DNA of 64,000 bases. Origin: Chryseobacterium aurantiacum. Its GTDB lineage: Bacteria > Bacteroidota > Bacteroidia > Flavobacteriales > Weeksellaceae. The stretch lies in contig NZ_PXUE01000001.1 in assembly GCF_003020585.1 (NCBI RefSeq), positions 310,001 to 374,000 of the forward strand. Direction: 5' to 3'. The notes beneath the pieces were generated by a model that did no database searches, had not been told where the DNA came from, and saw only the letters and a program-made list of their open reading frames with translations. The position numbers and the translations under genes are program-made. Below, one piece after another: positions 27,601 to 36,377 of this stretch (position 1 is its first letter; every line of letters starts with the position of its first letter).

Positions 27601-29678
27601 TTTTCATCATAAATTCCGGAGGCAGTTAATTGTAAATCTGCATTTGGATCTTTTGAATTTAAAATAACATGGTAAGCTCCTTTATTGATCTTACCTGTTA
27701 AATTCATATTTTGATAGCGATAACCTTTATACACTGCAGAGGCAACATGTCCTTTTAAGTCTGCATTGGCATTTTTAAAATCAAAACTTTCTCCTTTTGC
27801 AGCAATTTGAGCCGTAATGGGGCCTATATCTTTATTCTGAATAATCTTTCCTACCTGAACTCCCTGAAGATTAGCTTTTATATCATACAACTCATGATTT
27901 TTTCTACGCATATCAACATTGGCAATGATTGCCGCATTTCCAAGGGTAGAGTAGAGATTAAGGTCTGTAGCAACCATTTTAGTAGTTCCCTTTGCATTTC
28001 CTTTTACGCTGAAGTTGGACGGAAGCGCAATATTGGATGGGATTGTATTTTTCGGAACAAGATTGAAGATAGTTTTGGCATTGGAAGAAAACTCTCCAAT
28101 CCTTACATCATAATACAACTGAGCAGGATTCATTGCATTTTTGATTCTTCCCGATGCAGCTACCCTCAATTGGTCCAACCCTGAGACTTTAAGATCCTGA
28201 ATTAAAAGATCATTTACATTTCCTTTTACATTAGCGTTTACATTTAATATAGCATTCGGATACTTATTGAATGGAACTGTAGTTCTTAAAGTAGGAACCA
28301 AATTTAAAATATCTGAAAAGCCAATTTTAGAATCCTTGATATTGGCTGAAATCTTTACAGCACCAAGGTTTGAAGTAAGTTGATCAATTGAGTTATAGTT
28401 TAGAATAACCTCATCACGCAAGATTGTTTTCGGAGTTTGTAGATAAAGGTCCTTGAGATAAGCTTCTTTTTCTGCATACACAAAATCCGTATTAAATTTT
28501 TGAATATCCAAACCTCTTGCTTCCCGAATTTCTGCAGAATTAACTGTTCCTGCAAAAGTATTATTCTCCATTTTGAAGCTTCTTACTTCCACATTCACTT
28601 TAGCAAAATTCAGGTGGTTGAAGTCCATTCCCTGTTTGGTCGGGGCAATGGCCGTATTGTTGTAAGTTGCCTTTACGTCATTCAAAACCAGTTTTCCTAA
28701 AAGAAGACTCATAGCTTTGCCTTGGTCAGAAGCTTTTGAAGTCTCTGGTTCTTTTTTATTTTTAGGATTAGCGTTTTGTGCAGGCAAATAAAGGTTGGCG
28801 TTAATGTCAGCCCCGGAAAGGAATACATTGGCTACATTATAGGAGTTGTTTTCAAGATCAAGTTTATTGACCTTTGTACTTAGTTCTTTAAATAAAACCT
28901 TGGCAAAGGTCTTGGTATTTTCATCACCATAATCTATGTCAAAATGAGTAAGCTTGATGCCTCTCAGTCCAATACTCATAGGTTTTTTCTCGTTGAGAGA
29001 ATCTACTTTTTTCTCAACCTTTTTAGAAACTTCTTCTACAATCCCTTGTTTTAGCTTTAATTTTAATCCGTCAAGGTTAATATCGTTGACAGCATATTTA
29101 TTTTTGTTGAGGTCAAAGGTTTTAACTCTGGTATCAAAAGATTTAAAATAGAGCTTAATATCATTCTTCGACTGCTGATCGTTGAATGTAACTCCAATGT
29201 CCTTTAATTTAATTTTATCAAGAGAAATAAGGAATGGTTTGGAAGAACTTTCCTCTTTGTCACTGGTAGCAAAAGCATCAATAATATAATCGAAATTGAA
29301 TTTGCCATCCGGTTTTCTTACTACATTGGCACGTGTTCCCTCCATTTCTATAGAAGTAATATCTGCCGTTGAGTTGATGAGCTTTAACATGTGTAAACCT
29401 ACATCCAGTTTTTTTACTGCTAAAAGAGTGTCAACATCCTGCCCTTTAAGATAAAGGTTTTCCATTATAAGACTGTTGGGAAACCCGATGTAGACTTTTT
29501 CAAGGCTTACTTTGGTCTTGATTTTTTTCTCAAGGTAAACAATAAGCTTGTCTTTAATGAAATTTTGAACGGCAGGAAGCCTAAGGCTCAATATCAACAG
29601 GGTAAGAAAGACCAGTATTGAAATAATGGTGATGGCGGTGCGCCTTAAAATTTTTGTTGTGTTGATTTTTTGTTTCAA
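24648..29678 (-). CDS. tamB: TamB: translocation and assembly module protein
   Basis: About 1676 residues from the chosen start. A single N-terminal membrane helix (TAITIISILVFLTLLILSL) is followed by a very long periplasmic beta-strand repeat region (AsmA/TamB type). A C-terminal TamB domain (DUF490) contains LTGGIDPSGKTTLVGVYQVEKGSY and QVALQGQIIETGVGFIITLDYDKF. No ATG exists near the N-terminus. The TTG at 29678 (KQKINTTKIL...) is preferred because a TATCTTTG promoter motif at 29704-29697 lies just upstream. A longer TTG start at 29753 would begin before that promoter. TamB would bridge the inner membrane and TamL. Confidence 0.9.
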   Translation of the reverse strand: MKQKINTTKILRRTAITIISILVFLTLLILSLRLPAVQNFIKDKLIVYLEKKIKTKVSLEKVYIGFPNSLIMENLYLKGQDVDTLLAVKKLDVGLHMLKLINSTADITSIEMEGTRANVVRKPDGKFNFDYIIDAFATSDKEESSSKPFLISLDKIKLKDIGVTFNDQQSKNDIKLYFKSFDTRVKTFDLNKNKYAVNDINLDGLKLKLKQGIVEEVSKKVEKKVDSLNEKKPMSIGLRGIKLTHFDIDYGDENTKTFAKVLFKELSTKVNKLDLENNSYNVANVFLSGADINANLYLPAQNANPKNKKEPETSKASDQGKAMSLLLGKLVLNDVKATYNNTAIAPTKQGMDFNHLNFAKVNVEVRSFKMENNTFAGTVNSAEIREARGLDIQKFNTDFVYAEKEAYLKDLYLQTPKTILRDEVILNYNSIDQLTSNLGAVKISANIKDSKIGFSDILNLVPTLRTTVPFNKYPNAILNVNANVKGNVNDLLIQDLKVSGLDQLRVAASGRIKNAMNPAQLYYDVRIGEFSSNAKTIFNLVPKNTIPSNIALPSNFSVKGNAKGTTKMVATDLNLYSTLGNAAIIANVDMRRKNHELYDIKANLQGVQVGKIIQNKDIGPITAQIAAKGESFDFKNANADLKGHVASAVYKGYRYQNMNLTGKINKGAYHVILNSKDPNADLQLTASGIYDEKNPTIKVNGEVIKLDVNKLGFYEKPMILAGKIDGDFTSLDPNNLNGYLNLKDFAFSDTKEVYPVQEVHLKASSTTDSTQILFNSQIADVELKGKYKLTQIFGALTQTINQYYQFQKPDKKQKIDPGQHFTLNAKVKNDDLIRKFVPDLKSFETINITGNYDADSQKIEIDGQIPQLLYGENTIEKGVLKVTNENQALQYSLNVAALKSSSFSINKIDINGDVADNTINYNVTTKDDKDATRFLIAGNAKSMNDITEVSLNPNGLKLNYTDWNVAENNKIQISNKGILADNFTLTNGASQVSIQSESNSPSSPLNIALKDFKIETITELIKKDTVLARGTINGTAQLRDVTKDMTFTSDLNVSDLIVYGSPIGNLAVKVNNSSPKILNADIALSGNNNDVKILGDYNTSSSSFDLNMAINQLQMKSIQGFSMNALTNTEGYLSGNLKITGTADKPNILGKVKFNDAGLEIAKTGSDFRKLNDEIDFTSRGIEFNKFKINDKDGNALVVDGQVLTQTYRDFAFNLNVNAKDFKVVNSQKSNDAMMYGILAIDAGLRIRGNLDLPKVDGKLSIADNTDFTFVLPQSTPSLQERDGIVEFVDQDQVVLNKTVKADSLNAQSRIKGMDVSVNIEVSKEAKLSIVIDKANGDFVQLQGEAELTGGIDPSGKTTLVGVYQVEKGSYDLSVSFLKRKFDIQKGSTITWTGEPTMAIMDITAVYKTEAAPIDLVEQQIGSDGGASMINQFKQRIPFNALLKMKGELLKPQLSFDVTTDEKNNSVSTNVKDVVDQKLAQLRTQESELNKQVFALLLLNRFIGENPFESGAGMSAETMARQSVSKILSQQLNNLASGLIKGVDLNFGLDSSEDYSTGQKNTRTDLNVDISKKLLNDRLKVTVGSNFGLEGQARQNENMTNIAGNVSVDYSLSKDGRYMLRAYRKDEYQVALQGQIIETGVGFIITLDYDKFREIFQKTREKKPKKNQNNQVVEFK

Positions 29679-29696
29679 AAGCGATGTGGTTTCTAA

Positions 29697-29704
29697 CAAA
29701 GATA
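29697..29704 (-). promoter_or_regulatory. Predicted -7 motif for tamB-tamL-yihY
   Basis: On the minus strand TATCTTTG matches TAnnTTTG. It lies 19 bases before the preferred TTG start of tamB and is the basis for choosing that start. Confidence 0.5.
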
Positions 29705-29755
29705 GTAATACTATTTGATTTGATCTTTGTTGTGGTACCCTTTGCAAATGCAAAA

Positions 29756-29841
29756 ATCCTGCCTTGGCTGCCCTATTATGGAATTTTTAGTGTTGTAGTT
29801 GTCAAGTGAATAGTTGAGTAAGACGAGCCAAGGTGCGGATT
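29756..29841. repeat. Long-loop inverted repeat upstream of tamB
   Basis: CCTTGGCT at 29762-29769 pairs with AGCCAAGG at 29826-29833. AATCC just outside pairs with GGATT at 29837-29841. The ~56-base loop shows no ORF. T-rich sequence follows on both strands, so the structure could be a small RNA or terminator in either direction. Confidence 0.45.
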
Positions 29842-29854
29842 TTATTTTTATAAA

Positions 29855-29942
29855 AAGCCCCCTTTATAATCATTTTTAATGTTGAAAAGGTTAGTTAGCA
29901 AAAATGAATATTCAAATGTTAGTGTAGTTCTAAAGGGGGCTT
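29855..29942 (-). terminator. Long-loop inverted repeat after ccoP, possible terminator
   Basis: AAGCCCCCTTTA at 29855-29866 is a perfect 12-base inverted match to TAAAGGGGGCTT at 29931-29942. On the minus strand the stem ends in TTTTT, as expected for termination of the ccoNOP transcript, but the 64-base loop is unusually long. Confidence 0.45.
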
Positions 29943-29973
29943 GGCATGGTTTATATGAGAAGATAATAAATTT

Positions 29974-30861
29974 TTAGTTGTTTCCGTTTTCCCATTTTGC
30001 GACTTCTCCCTGCGGAGTAGCGCCACCCTGGGCTGGTGTAATAGGAGCAGTTTCCTGATTGATATGATAAATATAGGCTGCAATTTTTTCGGCATCTCTT
30101 CCTGTAATGGTTCCATCCTTAATGAAAGGTCTCATAGTAGGATTATTTGGAGAACCGTTTTCAAGCATCCAGAAAACATTTTTAAATAAACTTTTTTCTT
30201 TGATGTTGATCCAATGAGTATCGGTAAGGTTAGGACCAATACCTCCTTTTCCGGCATCTCCGTGGCAGGTTACGCAGTTGGTTTTGAAAAGCTCCTGACC
30301 TTCTACAATATTGTCTGCACTGTATTTTGCGGTTTCCAGATTGATTTGCGGAGCTGTCTTTTCATATTCCTCAATGGAAGCCAACATGGTTTTCGTTTCC
30401 TTAGTGTATTCAGCTTCAGGGTGAGCGTAATCTGTGAAAGAAAAGGCCATCAGATACACTACGCAGAATATACATCCGAACCAGAATAAACCAATCCACC
30501 ATTTTGGAAGAGAGTTGTCAAGCTCTGTAATTCCATCAAAACCGTGATCAATAAGAATATCTTTTTCTTCAGTAACAGACTGCTTTTTGAATGCTGAGTT
30601 CCAAAGCTTTTGATAATAAGGAACACTTTTTTCAGCCAGATACTGTTTTTTTTCTTCTTCGGATAGCCTGCTAAAACTTTCGTTTTCAATTATGTCTCCA
30701 ATAGAGTTCATGATCATCAGGAGTATAATGGCAATCAATATCAATGCCCAGAAAAATGGAGAGGAAAAATATCCTGAATCACTGGCGAACATTTCAAAGG
30801 CCATAATTGTTAAGCCTATCGTTGCTGCAATATATATTGAAATAGGGGTTCTCGTTTTCAT
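29974..30861 (-). CDS. ccoP: cbb3-type cytochrome c oxidase subunit CcoP
   Basis: 295 residues. Two N-terminal hydrophobic segments (about 8-50) and a third near 120-145 preceded by LDNSLPKWWIGLFWFGC, the typical CcoP N-terminal domain. A single c-type haem domain carries CVTCH at about 195-199 and a later methionine region (NPTMRPF). Proteobacterial CcoP has two haem sites; one is visible here. The protein passes electrons to the CcoNO subunit, a high-affinity oxidase used at low oxygen. It starts 18 bases after the ccoNO stop, so the two form one operon without room for a CcoQ gene. Confidence 0.93.
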   Translation of the reverse strand: MKTRTPISIYIAATIGLTIMAFEMFASDSGYFSSPFFWALILIAIILLMIMNSIGDIIENESFSRLSEEEKKQYLAEKSVPYYQKLWNSAFKKQSVTEEKDILIDHGFDGITELDNSLPKWWIGLFWFGCIFCVVYLMAFSFTDYAHPEAEYTKETKTMLASIEEYEKTAPQINLETAKYSADNIVEGQELFKTNCVTCHGDAGKGGIGPNLTDTHWINIKEKSLFKNVFWMLENGSPNNPTMRPFIKDGTITGRDAEKIAAYIYHINQETAPITPAQGGATPQGEVAKWENGNN

Positions 30862-30879
30862 TACATCAATTTTTAATGA

Positions 30880-33159
30880 TTACTCTACACTTGCTGTTTG
30901 AATTTGTGTTGTTTTAATGTCTGTCCCTAATCTTTGCAGATAAGCGATCATTGCAACAATTTCTCTTTGTTCAAGTGGTACATAGGCAGCTCCTTTAGCT
31001 CCTTTTTCTTTGGTCATCTGATCTTTTACATCAGTAGCTTCTGAGTAAATTCTCTGTACAATGGCTTTAGACTGATTGTCTGCCCATTGATTTGCAGAAT
31101 CAATCTGAGCTTTCGTGTAGGGTACATCAAAAGAGTTTTTCATCAGCTTCATCTTATCCACCATTTGTGTACGGTCCAGTTTATTGGTAATCAACCAAGG
31201 AAAACGTGGCATGATAGAACCTGCAGAGGTAATTCTTGGGTTGTACATATGCTTAAAATGCCATGAGTCTGGGTTTCTGCCTCCTTCTCTGTGAAGATCC
31301 GGTCCTGTTCTCTTAGACCCCCAAAGGAATGGTCTGTCATAGATGAATTCTCCTGCTTTGGAATACTGTCCGTTTTTCCCTTCAAACCTCAATACTTCAT
31401 CACGGAAAGGTCTGATCATCTGAGAGTGACATGAGTTACATCCCTCACGAACATATAAATCTCTTCCTTCCAACTCCAGTGGAGTATATGGCTTCACAGC
31501 GGTAATGGTAGGAACACTTTGCTTAAGTGATAGAGTAGGAACAATTTCTACGAGTCCGCCAATTGCTATCGTAATAAAAGCTAATATAGAAAGCAGAGTA
31601 GGAGTTCTTTCCAACCAAAGGTGTACGCCTTCTCCTTCTTTTCTGGTACCGCCAATGTTGGCTAATGCAGGAGCTTCCGCAGGAACATTTTTCTGGAATG
31701 AACCGGCTTTAACAGTTTTGATAACATTAACTACCATCAGGATTGCTCCGGAAAGATAAAGGATACCTCCTAAGAATCTCATTTTAAAGTATGGGATAAT
31801 TGCAGTTACAGTATCTAACCAGTTTTTCCACAATAATGTTCCGTCTGGGTTGAACTGTTTCCACATCAATCCCTGTGTGAATCCCGAAATATACATCGGA
31901 ACAGCATAGAAAATAATACCTAATGTTCCCAGCCAGAAGTGCCAGTTGGCTAATTTTTTAGACCACAATGGTGTTCTCCACATAATTGGAACCAAATAAT
32001 ATACTACTCCGAATGCCATGAAACCATTCCATCCAAGAGCTCCTAAGTGTACGTGACCGATAACCCAGTCTGTATAGTGTCCAATTTTATTTAATGATTT
32101 TGTCGCCAATAAAGGACCTTCGAAAGTGGCCATACCATAGCAGGTAACAGCTACCACGAAGAATTTAAGGATAGGATTTTCTCTTACTTTATCCCAGGCT
32201 CCTCTTAAGGTAAGAAGACCATTTAGCATCCCACCCCAAGATGGTGCAATAAGCATGATAGAGAATCCTGTGCCCACAGCCTGTGCCCATGCTGGTAATG
32301 CTGTATATTGCAGGTGGTGAGGTCCGGCCCAAAGGTATACAAAGATTAACGACCAGAAGTGAATAATGGATAGTTTGTATGAGAATACTGGTCGTTGTGC
32401 CGCTTTTGGCATAAAGTAATACATCAGACCTAAGACAGGTGTGGTTAATACGAATGCTACCGCATTGTGCCCATACCACCATTGTACTAATGCATCTTTT
32501 ACACCTGCATATACAGAATAAGATTTCCAGCTTGTGAAAGATAACGGAACTTCCAGGTTATTGAAGATGTGAAGCATTGCCACAGCAATCCACGTTGCCA
32601 GATAGAACCATATCGCTACATATAAATGTCTTACTCTTCTCTTGGCAATTGTTCCGAACATATTGATTCCGAAAATTACCCATGAGAATGTAATTAATAT
32701 ATCAATTGGCCACTCATGTTCGGCATATTCCTTAGAAGTGTTGATTCCCATAAGGAAAGTAATGACTACAGCTACAATCATTAGCTGCCAAGACCAGAAG
32801 TGGATCCATGAAAGAGTATCACTATACATTCTGGTTTTAAGAAGTCTCTGCATGCTGTAATAAGCACCACAGAAAAAGGAGTTACAGACAAAAGCAAAAA
32901 TTACGGCACTCGTGTGAAGCATTCTGATCCTTCCAAAGCCCATGGCTCCCTGAGTATTAATTAATCCCTGAATATTACCCGAGGCTAAACTTTTAATGGT
33001 GGTATCATCTGTACCGAATAAAAATTCAGGTAATTCAGGATAAAAAAGCATCAATGCGGCAGTAAGCCCCAACAGAAATCCGACGAGTCCGAATACGATA
33101 GTTGCATAGAGGAATGCTCTGACAATATTATTGTCATAATTAAATTTTTGCGTCTCCAT
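30880..33159 (-). CDS. ccoNO: cbb3-type cytochrome c oxidase, fused CcoN-CcoO
   Basis: 759 residues. About 1-480 is CcoN: twelve or so membrane helices with the haem/CuB histidines, for example WYGHNAVAFVLTTP and GPHHLQYTALPAW. Residues from about 510 are CcoO: a membrane anchor, then EGRDLYVREGCNSCHSQMIRPF with a CxxCH haem-c site. The fusion is normal for Bacteroidota. The ATG at 33159 is preferred to a TTG nine bases upstream. The enzyme reduces oxygen to water and pumps protons. No ccoG, ccoH, ccoI or ccoS is adjacent in this window. Confidence 0.95.
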   Translation of the reverse strand: METQKFNYDNNIVRAFLYATIVFGLVGFLLGLTAALMLFYPELPEFLFGTDDTTIKSLASGNIQGLINTQGAMGFGRIRMLHTSAVIFAFVCNSFFCGAYYSMQRLLKTRMYSDTLSWIHFWSWQLMIVAVVITFLMGINTSKEYAEHEWPIDILITFSWVIFGINMFGTIAKRRVRHLYVAIWFYLATWIAVAMLHIFNNLEVPLSFTSWKSYSVYAGVKDALVQWWYGHNAVAFVLTTPVLGLMYYFMPKAAQRPVFSYKLSIIHFWSLIFVYLWAGPHHLQYTALPAWAQAVGTGFSIMLIAPSWGGMLNGLLTLRGAWDKVRENPILKFFVVAVTCYGMATFEGPLLATKSLNKIGHYTDWVIGHVHLGALGWNGFMAFGVVYYLVPIMWRTPLWSKKLANWHFWLGTLGIIFYAVPMYISGFTQGLMWKQFNPDGTLLWKNWLDTVTAIIPYFKMRFLGGILYLSGAILMVVNVIKTVKAGSFQKNVPAEAPALANIGGTRKEGEGVHLWLERTPTLLSILAFITIAIGGLVEIVPTLSLKQSVPTITAVKPYTPLELEGRDLYVREGCNSCHSQMIRPFRDEVLRFEGKNGQYSKAGEFIYDRPFLWGSKRTGPDLHREGGRNPDSWHFKHMYNPRITSAGSIMPRFPWLITNKLDRTQMVDKMKLMKNSFDVPYTKAQIDSANQWADNQSKAIVQRIYSEATDVKDQMTKEKGAKGAAYVPLEQREIVAMIAYLQRLGTDIKTTQIQTASVE

Positions 33160-33266
33160 AAATTCCAATAGTGTTTACCGAAGTGATATTTTCTCTGAAA
33201 ATAGGCTCTGTTTATGCCTTTTTATCAACCGAAAATAAATATCATGTAACGTGTATAATGTTTTGC

Positions 33267-33274
33267 CAAAGGTA
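33267..33274 (-). promoter_or_regulatory. Possible -7 motif for ccoNOP
   Basis: Minus-strand TACCTTTG fits TAnnTTTG, about 108 bases before the ccoNO ATG. No good -33 TTG was found. It nearly abuts the opposite-strand motif at 33280-33287, so the divergent promoters would interfere with each other. Confidence 0.4.
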
Positions 33275-33279
33275 TTTAT

Positions 33280-33287
33280 TAACTTTG
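33280..33287 (+). promoter_or_regulatory. Possible -7 motif for the XRE regulator gene
   Basis: TAACTTTG fits TAnnTTTG, 57 bases before the regulator ATG. The nearest TTG upstream gives too short a spacer (14 bases). Confidence 0.4.
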
Positions 33288-33343
33288 TTGATGGCTAATA
33301 GATAAACTTCTAAACTATACCAAAAACTACTAAAACAAAAACG

Positions 33344-33652
33344 ATGAAAGTATGTGGACAAAATATCAGGAAAATTCGTAGGAGCAAAGATCTTACGCAA
33401 GAGTATATGGCTTTTGAAATGGGGATTTCCCAAAAGGCCTATTCAGATATTGAAAATTCTAAGGTGAAAATCAATCTGGAGATATTGACTAAAATATCTG
33501 ATATTTTAGACATTAAGCCGTCCGATATTTGTAGTATTTCACACAAATGCGGAACGGATGACGGCTATGAAGATAAATACCAAAATCTTTTGGAGTATAT
33601 GAAAAAGAATAATATCTCTATTCCGAAAGAATATTTAGAGGATAAAGAGTAA
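33344..33652 (+). CDS. XRE-family (HTH_3) transcriptional regulator
   Basis: 102 residues. Residues about 6-62 form a Cro/C1-type helix-turn-helix: IRKIRRSKDLTQEYMAFEMG followed by ISQKAYSDIENSKVKINLEIL. The C-terminal 40 residues are charged and contain no recognised domain. It is divergent from the cbb3 oxidase operon and might regulate it, but nothing in the sequence proves that. A strong terminator follows. Confidence 0.88.
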   Translation: MKVCGQNIRKIRRSKDLTQEYMAFEMGISQKAYSDIENSKVKINLEILTKISDILDIKPSDICSISHKCGTDDGYEDKYQNLLEYMKKNNISIPKEYLEDKE

Positions 33653-33690
33653 ACGAGGAAACTCTTTTAACATATAAGATAATATATTTT

Positions 33691-33728
33691 AAAACCAGCC
33701 CTGACCAATGAGTCAGGGCTGGTTTTTT
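33691..33728 (+). terminator. Terminator after the XRE regulator
   Basis: AACCAGCCCTGAC / GTCAGGGCTGGTT stem with a six-base loop and a T run. Confidence 0.93.
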
Positions 33729-33874
33729 ATTATTATTTTCTGACTGCCCTGTAAATAGGATGGGCTGTATATTTATTTTTGCTGTTTTGCTTTACCTCAT
33801 TTGTCAATTTAGCCCATGGAATGAGAATTTCTGTTAAAAGTTTTTATATATTTAGCGACCGAATAATTCATTCT

Positions 33875-35293
33875 ATGGACAGCGAGAAGAAAACAGAACA
33901 AAATGAAACTTTAGTTAGAGGATTAACAAACCGACACATACAATTAATTGCCCTTGGTGGTGCCATAGGAACTGGGCTGTTTCTGGGAATTGGCCCTGCA
34001 GCAGTATTGGCTGGCCCATCAGTAATTTTAGGGTATGCCTTAGCCGGAATTATTGCCTTTTTTATCATGCGCCAACTTGGTGAAATGGTTGTTCAGGAAC
34101 CGGTATCGGGAAGCTTTAGTCACTTTGCCTATAAATATTGGGGAAATTTCCCTGGGTTTGCCTCAGGATGGAACTATTGGATTCTCTATATTCTCGTAAG
34201 CATGGCTGAACTTACAGCTATTGGCCATTATATTCATTTTTGGTGGCCGGAAATTCCTCTTTGGGTTTCCAGTTTATTCTTTTTTGTAGTAATTAATGCC
34301 TTGAATCTTGCTTCTGTAAAGGTTTATGGGGAGACAGAATTCTGGTTTTCCATTATTAAGGTAGTTGCCATTATCGCAATGATTATCTTCGGAGTCTATT
34401 TGCTAGCCAGCGGAACAGGAGGTGATAAAGCTAGTGTTTCCAATTTATGGAATGATGGAGGATTCTTTCCCAAAGGGTTATTCAATAAAACTGAATCCGG
34501 ATATTCCGGTTTATTTGCTGCAATGGCAATGATTATGTTCTCTTTTGGAGGTTTGGAATTGATCGGGATTACAGCTGCTGAGGCAAAAAATCCTGAAAAA
34601 ACCATTCCACAGGCAACCAATCAGGTTATTTACAGGATTTTGATTTTCTATGTAGGAGCTTTGGTAATCCTGTTTTCGTTAAGTCCTTGGAGAGAAATTA
34701 CAGAGGGATCAAGCCCGTTTGTAATGGTTTTTCAAAACTTAAACGGATTGGAGTTCAGTCTTTTTGGTAAAGTAATTCAATTCAATTCTTTGATTGCAAA
34801 TGTTCTTAATCTTATTGTGTTAACTGCTGCTTTATCTGTTTATAACAGTAGCGTGTATAGTAATAGCCGAATGCTGTTCGGATTATCACAGCAAGGAAAT
34901 GCGCCAAAGTTTTTGAAAAAATTGAATAAAAATTCAGTTCCCATTAATGCAATACTTATTTCGTCTTGCTTTGCAGGAATCTGTATTATCATTAATAAAT
35001 TGGTTCCAGAAAAAGCATTTGAATATCTAATGGCACTTGTGGTTTCTACATTAATCATTAACTGGTTGATGATATGTTACACCCATTTAAAGTTCAAGAA
35101 ATCAATAAATCGTTCAGGGATTCAATCGAAATTCCCATCTATATTTTATCCGATATCCAATTATATCTGTATTGCTTTCCTTGTTCTTATTTTAGGACTC
35201 ATGAGCATTACAGGAATGGAAATTCAGGTAATTCTGATTCCGGTCTGGATAGGATTTTTATTTGTAATGTATAAACTGTACAAGCCCAGTTAA
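33875..35293 (+). CDS. Amino acid permease (APC superfamily, AAT family)
   Basis: 472 residues with twelve predicted membrane helices. The N-terminal RGLTNRHIQLIALGGAIGTGLFLG block is the classic amino acid/H+ symporter signature. FSFGGLELIGITAAEAKNPEKTIPQA matches the helix 6-7 region of CycA/AnsP-type permeases. Substrate cannot be told from sequence alone. The reading frame is open from 33779, but the ATG at 33875 (MDSEKKTEQNETLVRGL) gives the family-typical N-terminus; the extra upstream residues look like translated leader. It appears monocistronic. Confidence 0.92.
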   Translation: MDSEKKTEQNETLVRGLTNRHIQLIALGGAIGTGLFLGIGPAAVLAGPSVILGYALAGIIAFFIMRQLGEMVVQEPVSGSFSHFAYKYWGNFPGFASGWNYWILYILVSMAELTAIGHYIHFWWPEIPLWVSSLFFFVVINALNLASVKVYGETEFWFSIIKVVAIIAMIIFGVYLLASGTGGDKASVSNLWNDGGFFPKGLFNKTESGYSGLFAAMAMIMFSFGGLELIGITAAEAKNPEKTIPQATNQVIYRILIFYVGALVILFSLSPWREITEGSSPFVMVFQNLNGLEFSLFGKVIQFNSLIANVLNLIVLTAALSVYNSSVYSNSRMLFGLSQQGNAPKFLKKLNKNSVPINAILISSCFAGICIIINKLVPEKAFEYLMALVVSTLIINWLMICYTHLKFKKSINRSGIQSKFPSIFYPISNYICIAFLVLILGLMSITGMEIQVILIPVWIGFLFVMYKLYKPS

Positions 35294-35321
35294 AAAATAA
35301 TAAATCATATTTATATGTTTT

Positions 35322-35358
35322 GAAAGGTGAAAGTCAATAGATGATTTTCACCTTTTTT
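35322..35358 (+). terminator. Terminator after the amino acid permease
   Basis: AAAGGTGAAA / TTTTCACCTTT stem with a ~12-base loop and T run. Confidence 0.8.
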
Positions 35359-35484
35359 ATGGCCGTTTTTTCGTAAATTGGTTGTAGATTATTTATAATT
35401 TTCAGGAAGAAGTATTTTGAATCCTTGTTATTGGTCTCAAAATAGATTCTTCCTTATGAGTTGTCATTTTTAATATTAGATGTA

Positions 35485-36273
35485 ATGGAATCTAGCTTTA
35501 ATGATATCCAGAAGATAGTCAGCCATATTGAAGCCAACTTTGATAGGGAGATAACGGCCTACGAAATAGAATCTATATCTCATTACTCTTACCGTAATTT
35601 TCAAAGAATTTTTTTCAAAATTTTTAATGAAACTATTTCAGGATTTCAAAAAAGGCTGCGCCTTGAAAATTCATATAAAAAATTGATCTATACGGAAGAT
35701 CGTATTTCTGAGATTGCATGGCAGGTTGGGTATTTCAACATTCAGTCTTTTTCAAAAGCATTTAAACTGCAATATTCTGTTTCTCCGGCAGAGGCAAGAA
35801 AACAAAAGCAAGAGGTATTTCAAAAGTTTATAGAAAATAATCATGCAGATTTAAAACTTGAGGTTAAATATAAAGACCCTGTCTCAGTTTTCTGTAAATT
35901 TATTAAAGCTGAAGATTATAATAATCAGGAAATTGATGAATTATGGAAAGAAATAGAGCCGGAGTCTGAAATATTTGAAGCAGCCTACGGAATTATTCGT
36001 GACCAACCTTTGATTACAAGTTATTCACATTGCAGATATGGGGCTGCGGTAATATCTGATGATGAATTAAGAGGATTTTTCAAAAGAGATATTTTTGGTG
36101 GAAGGTATGTAAAGTTTACCCATTACGGGCCTTATGGGGATATTTTGGAAACCTATCGTTCATTTTATCGCTATTGGCTTTCTGACCAACAATTTTTGCT
36201 TGATAATTCAGAGGTTATTGAAGAATATGAGGCTTCAGAGGTTACTCATATTTATTTTCCGCTCTATGGTTAG
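35485..36273 (+). CDS. AraC-family regulator with GyrI-like effector domain
   Basis: 262 residues. Two helix-turn-helix motifs of the AraC type lie at about 5-105 (ISHYSYRNFQRIFFKIFNETISGF and ISEIAWQVGYFNIQSFSKAFKLQYSVSPAEAR). They are followed by a GyrI-like small-molecule-binding domain with the ending VTHIYFPLYG. This resembles Rob/SoxS-type regulators with effector domains that sense drugs or small ligands. The ATG at 35485 is preferred to a TTG 24 bases upstream. It precedes a beta-barrel protein and a secreted deiminase on the same strand, which it may control (inference). Confidence 0.9.
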   Translation: MESSFNDIQKIVSHIEANFDREITAYEIESISHYSYRNFQRIFFKIFNETISGFQKRLRLENSYKKLIYTEDRISEIAWQVGYFNIQSFSKAFKLQYSVSPAEARKQKQEVFQKFIENNHADLKLEVKYKDPVSVFCKFIKAEDYNNQEIDELWKEIEPESEIFEAAYGIIRDQPLITSYSHCRYGAAVISDDELRGFFKRDIFGGRYVKFTHYGPYGDILETYRSFYRYWLSDQQFLLDNSEVIEEYEASEVTHIYFPLYG

Positions 36274-36377
36274 AATGTCCTTTTAGGACAAGTATTGTTT
36301 TTTTTAGAATCTAATTTTGCACCAGTAAATGATTACAAAAGGCATTTATAATGTAAAACATAAAAAGACAAAGAACA

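Noticed and set aside
33779..33874. N-terminal extension of the amino acid permease
   Set aside because: The family-type start is the ATG at 33875; the upstream part reads like untranslated leader.
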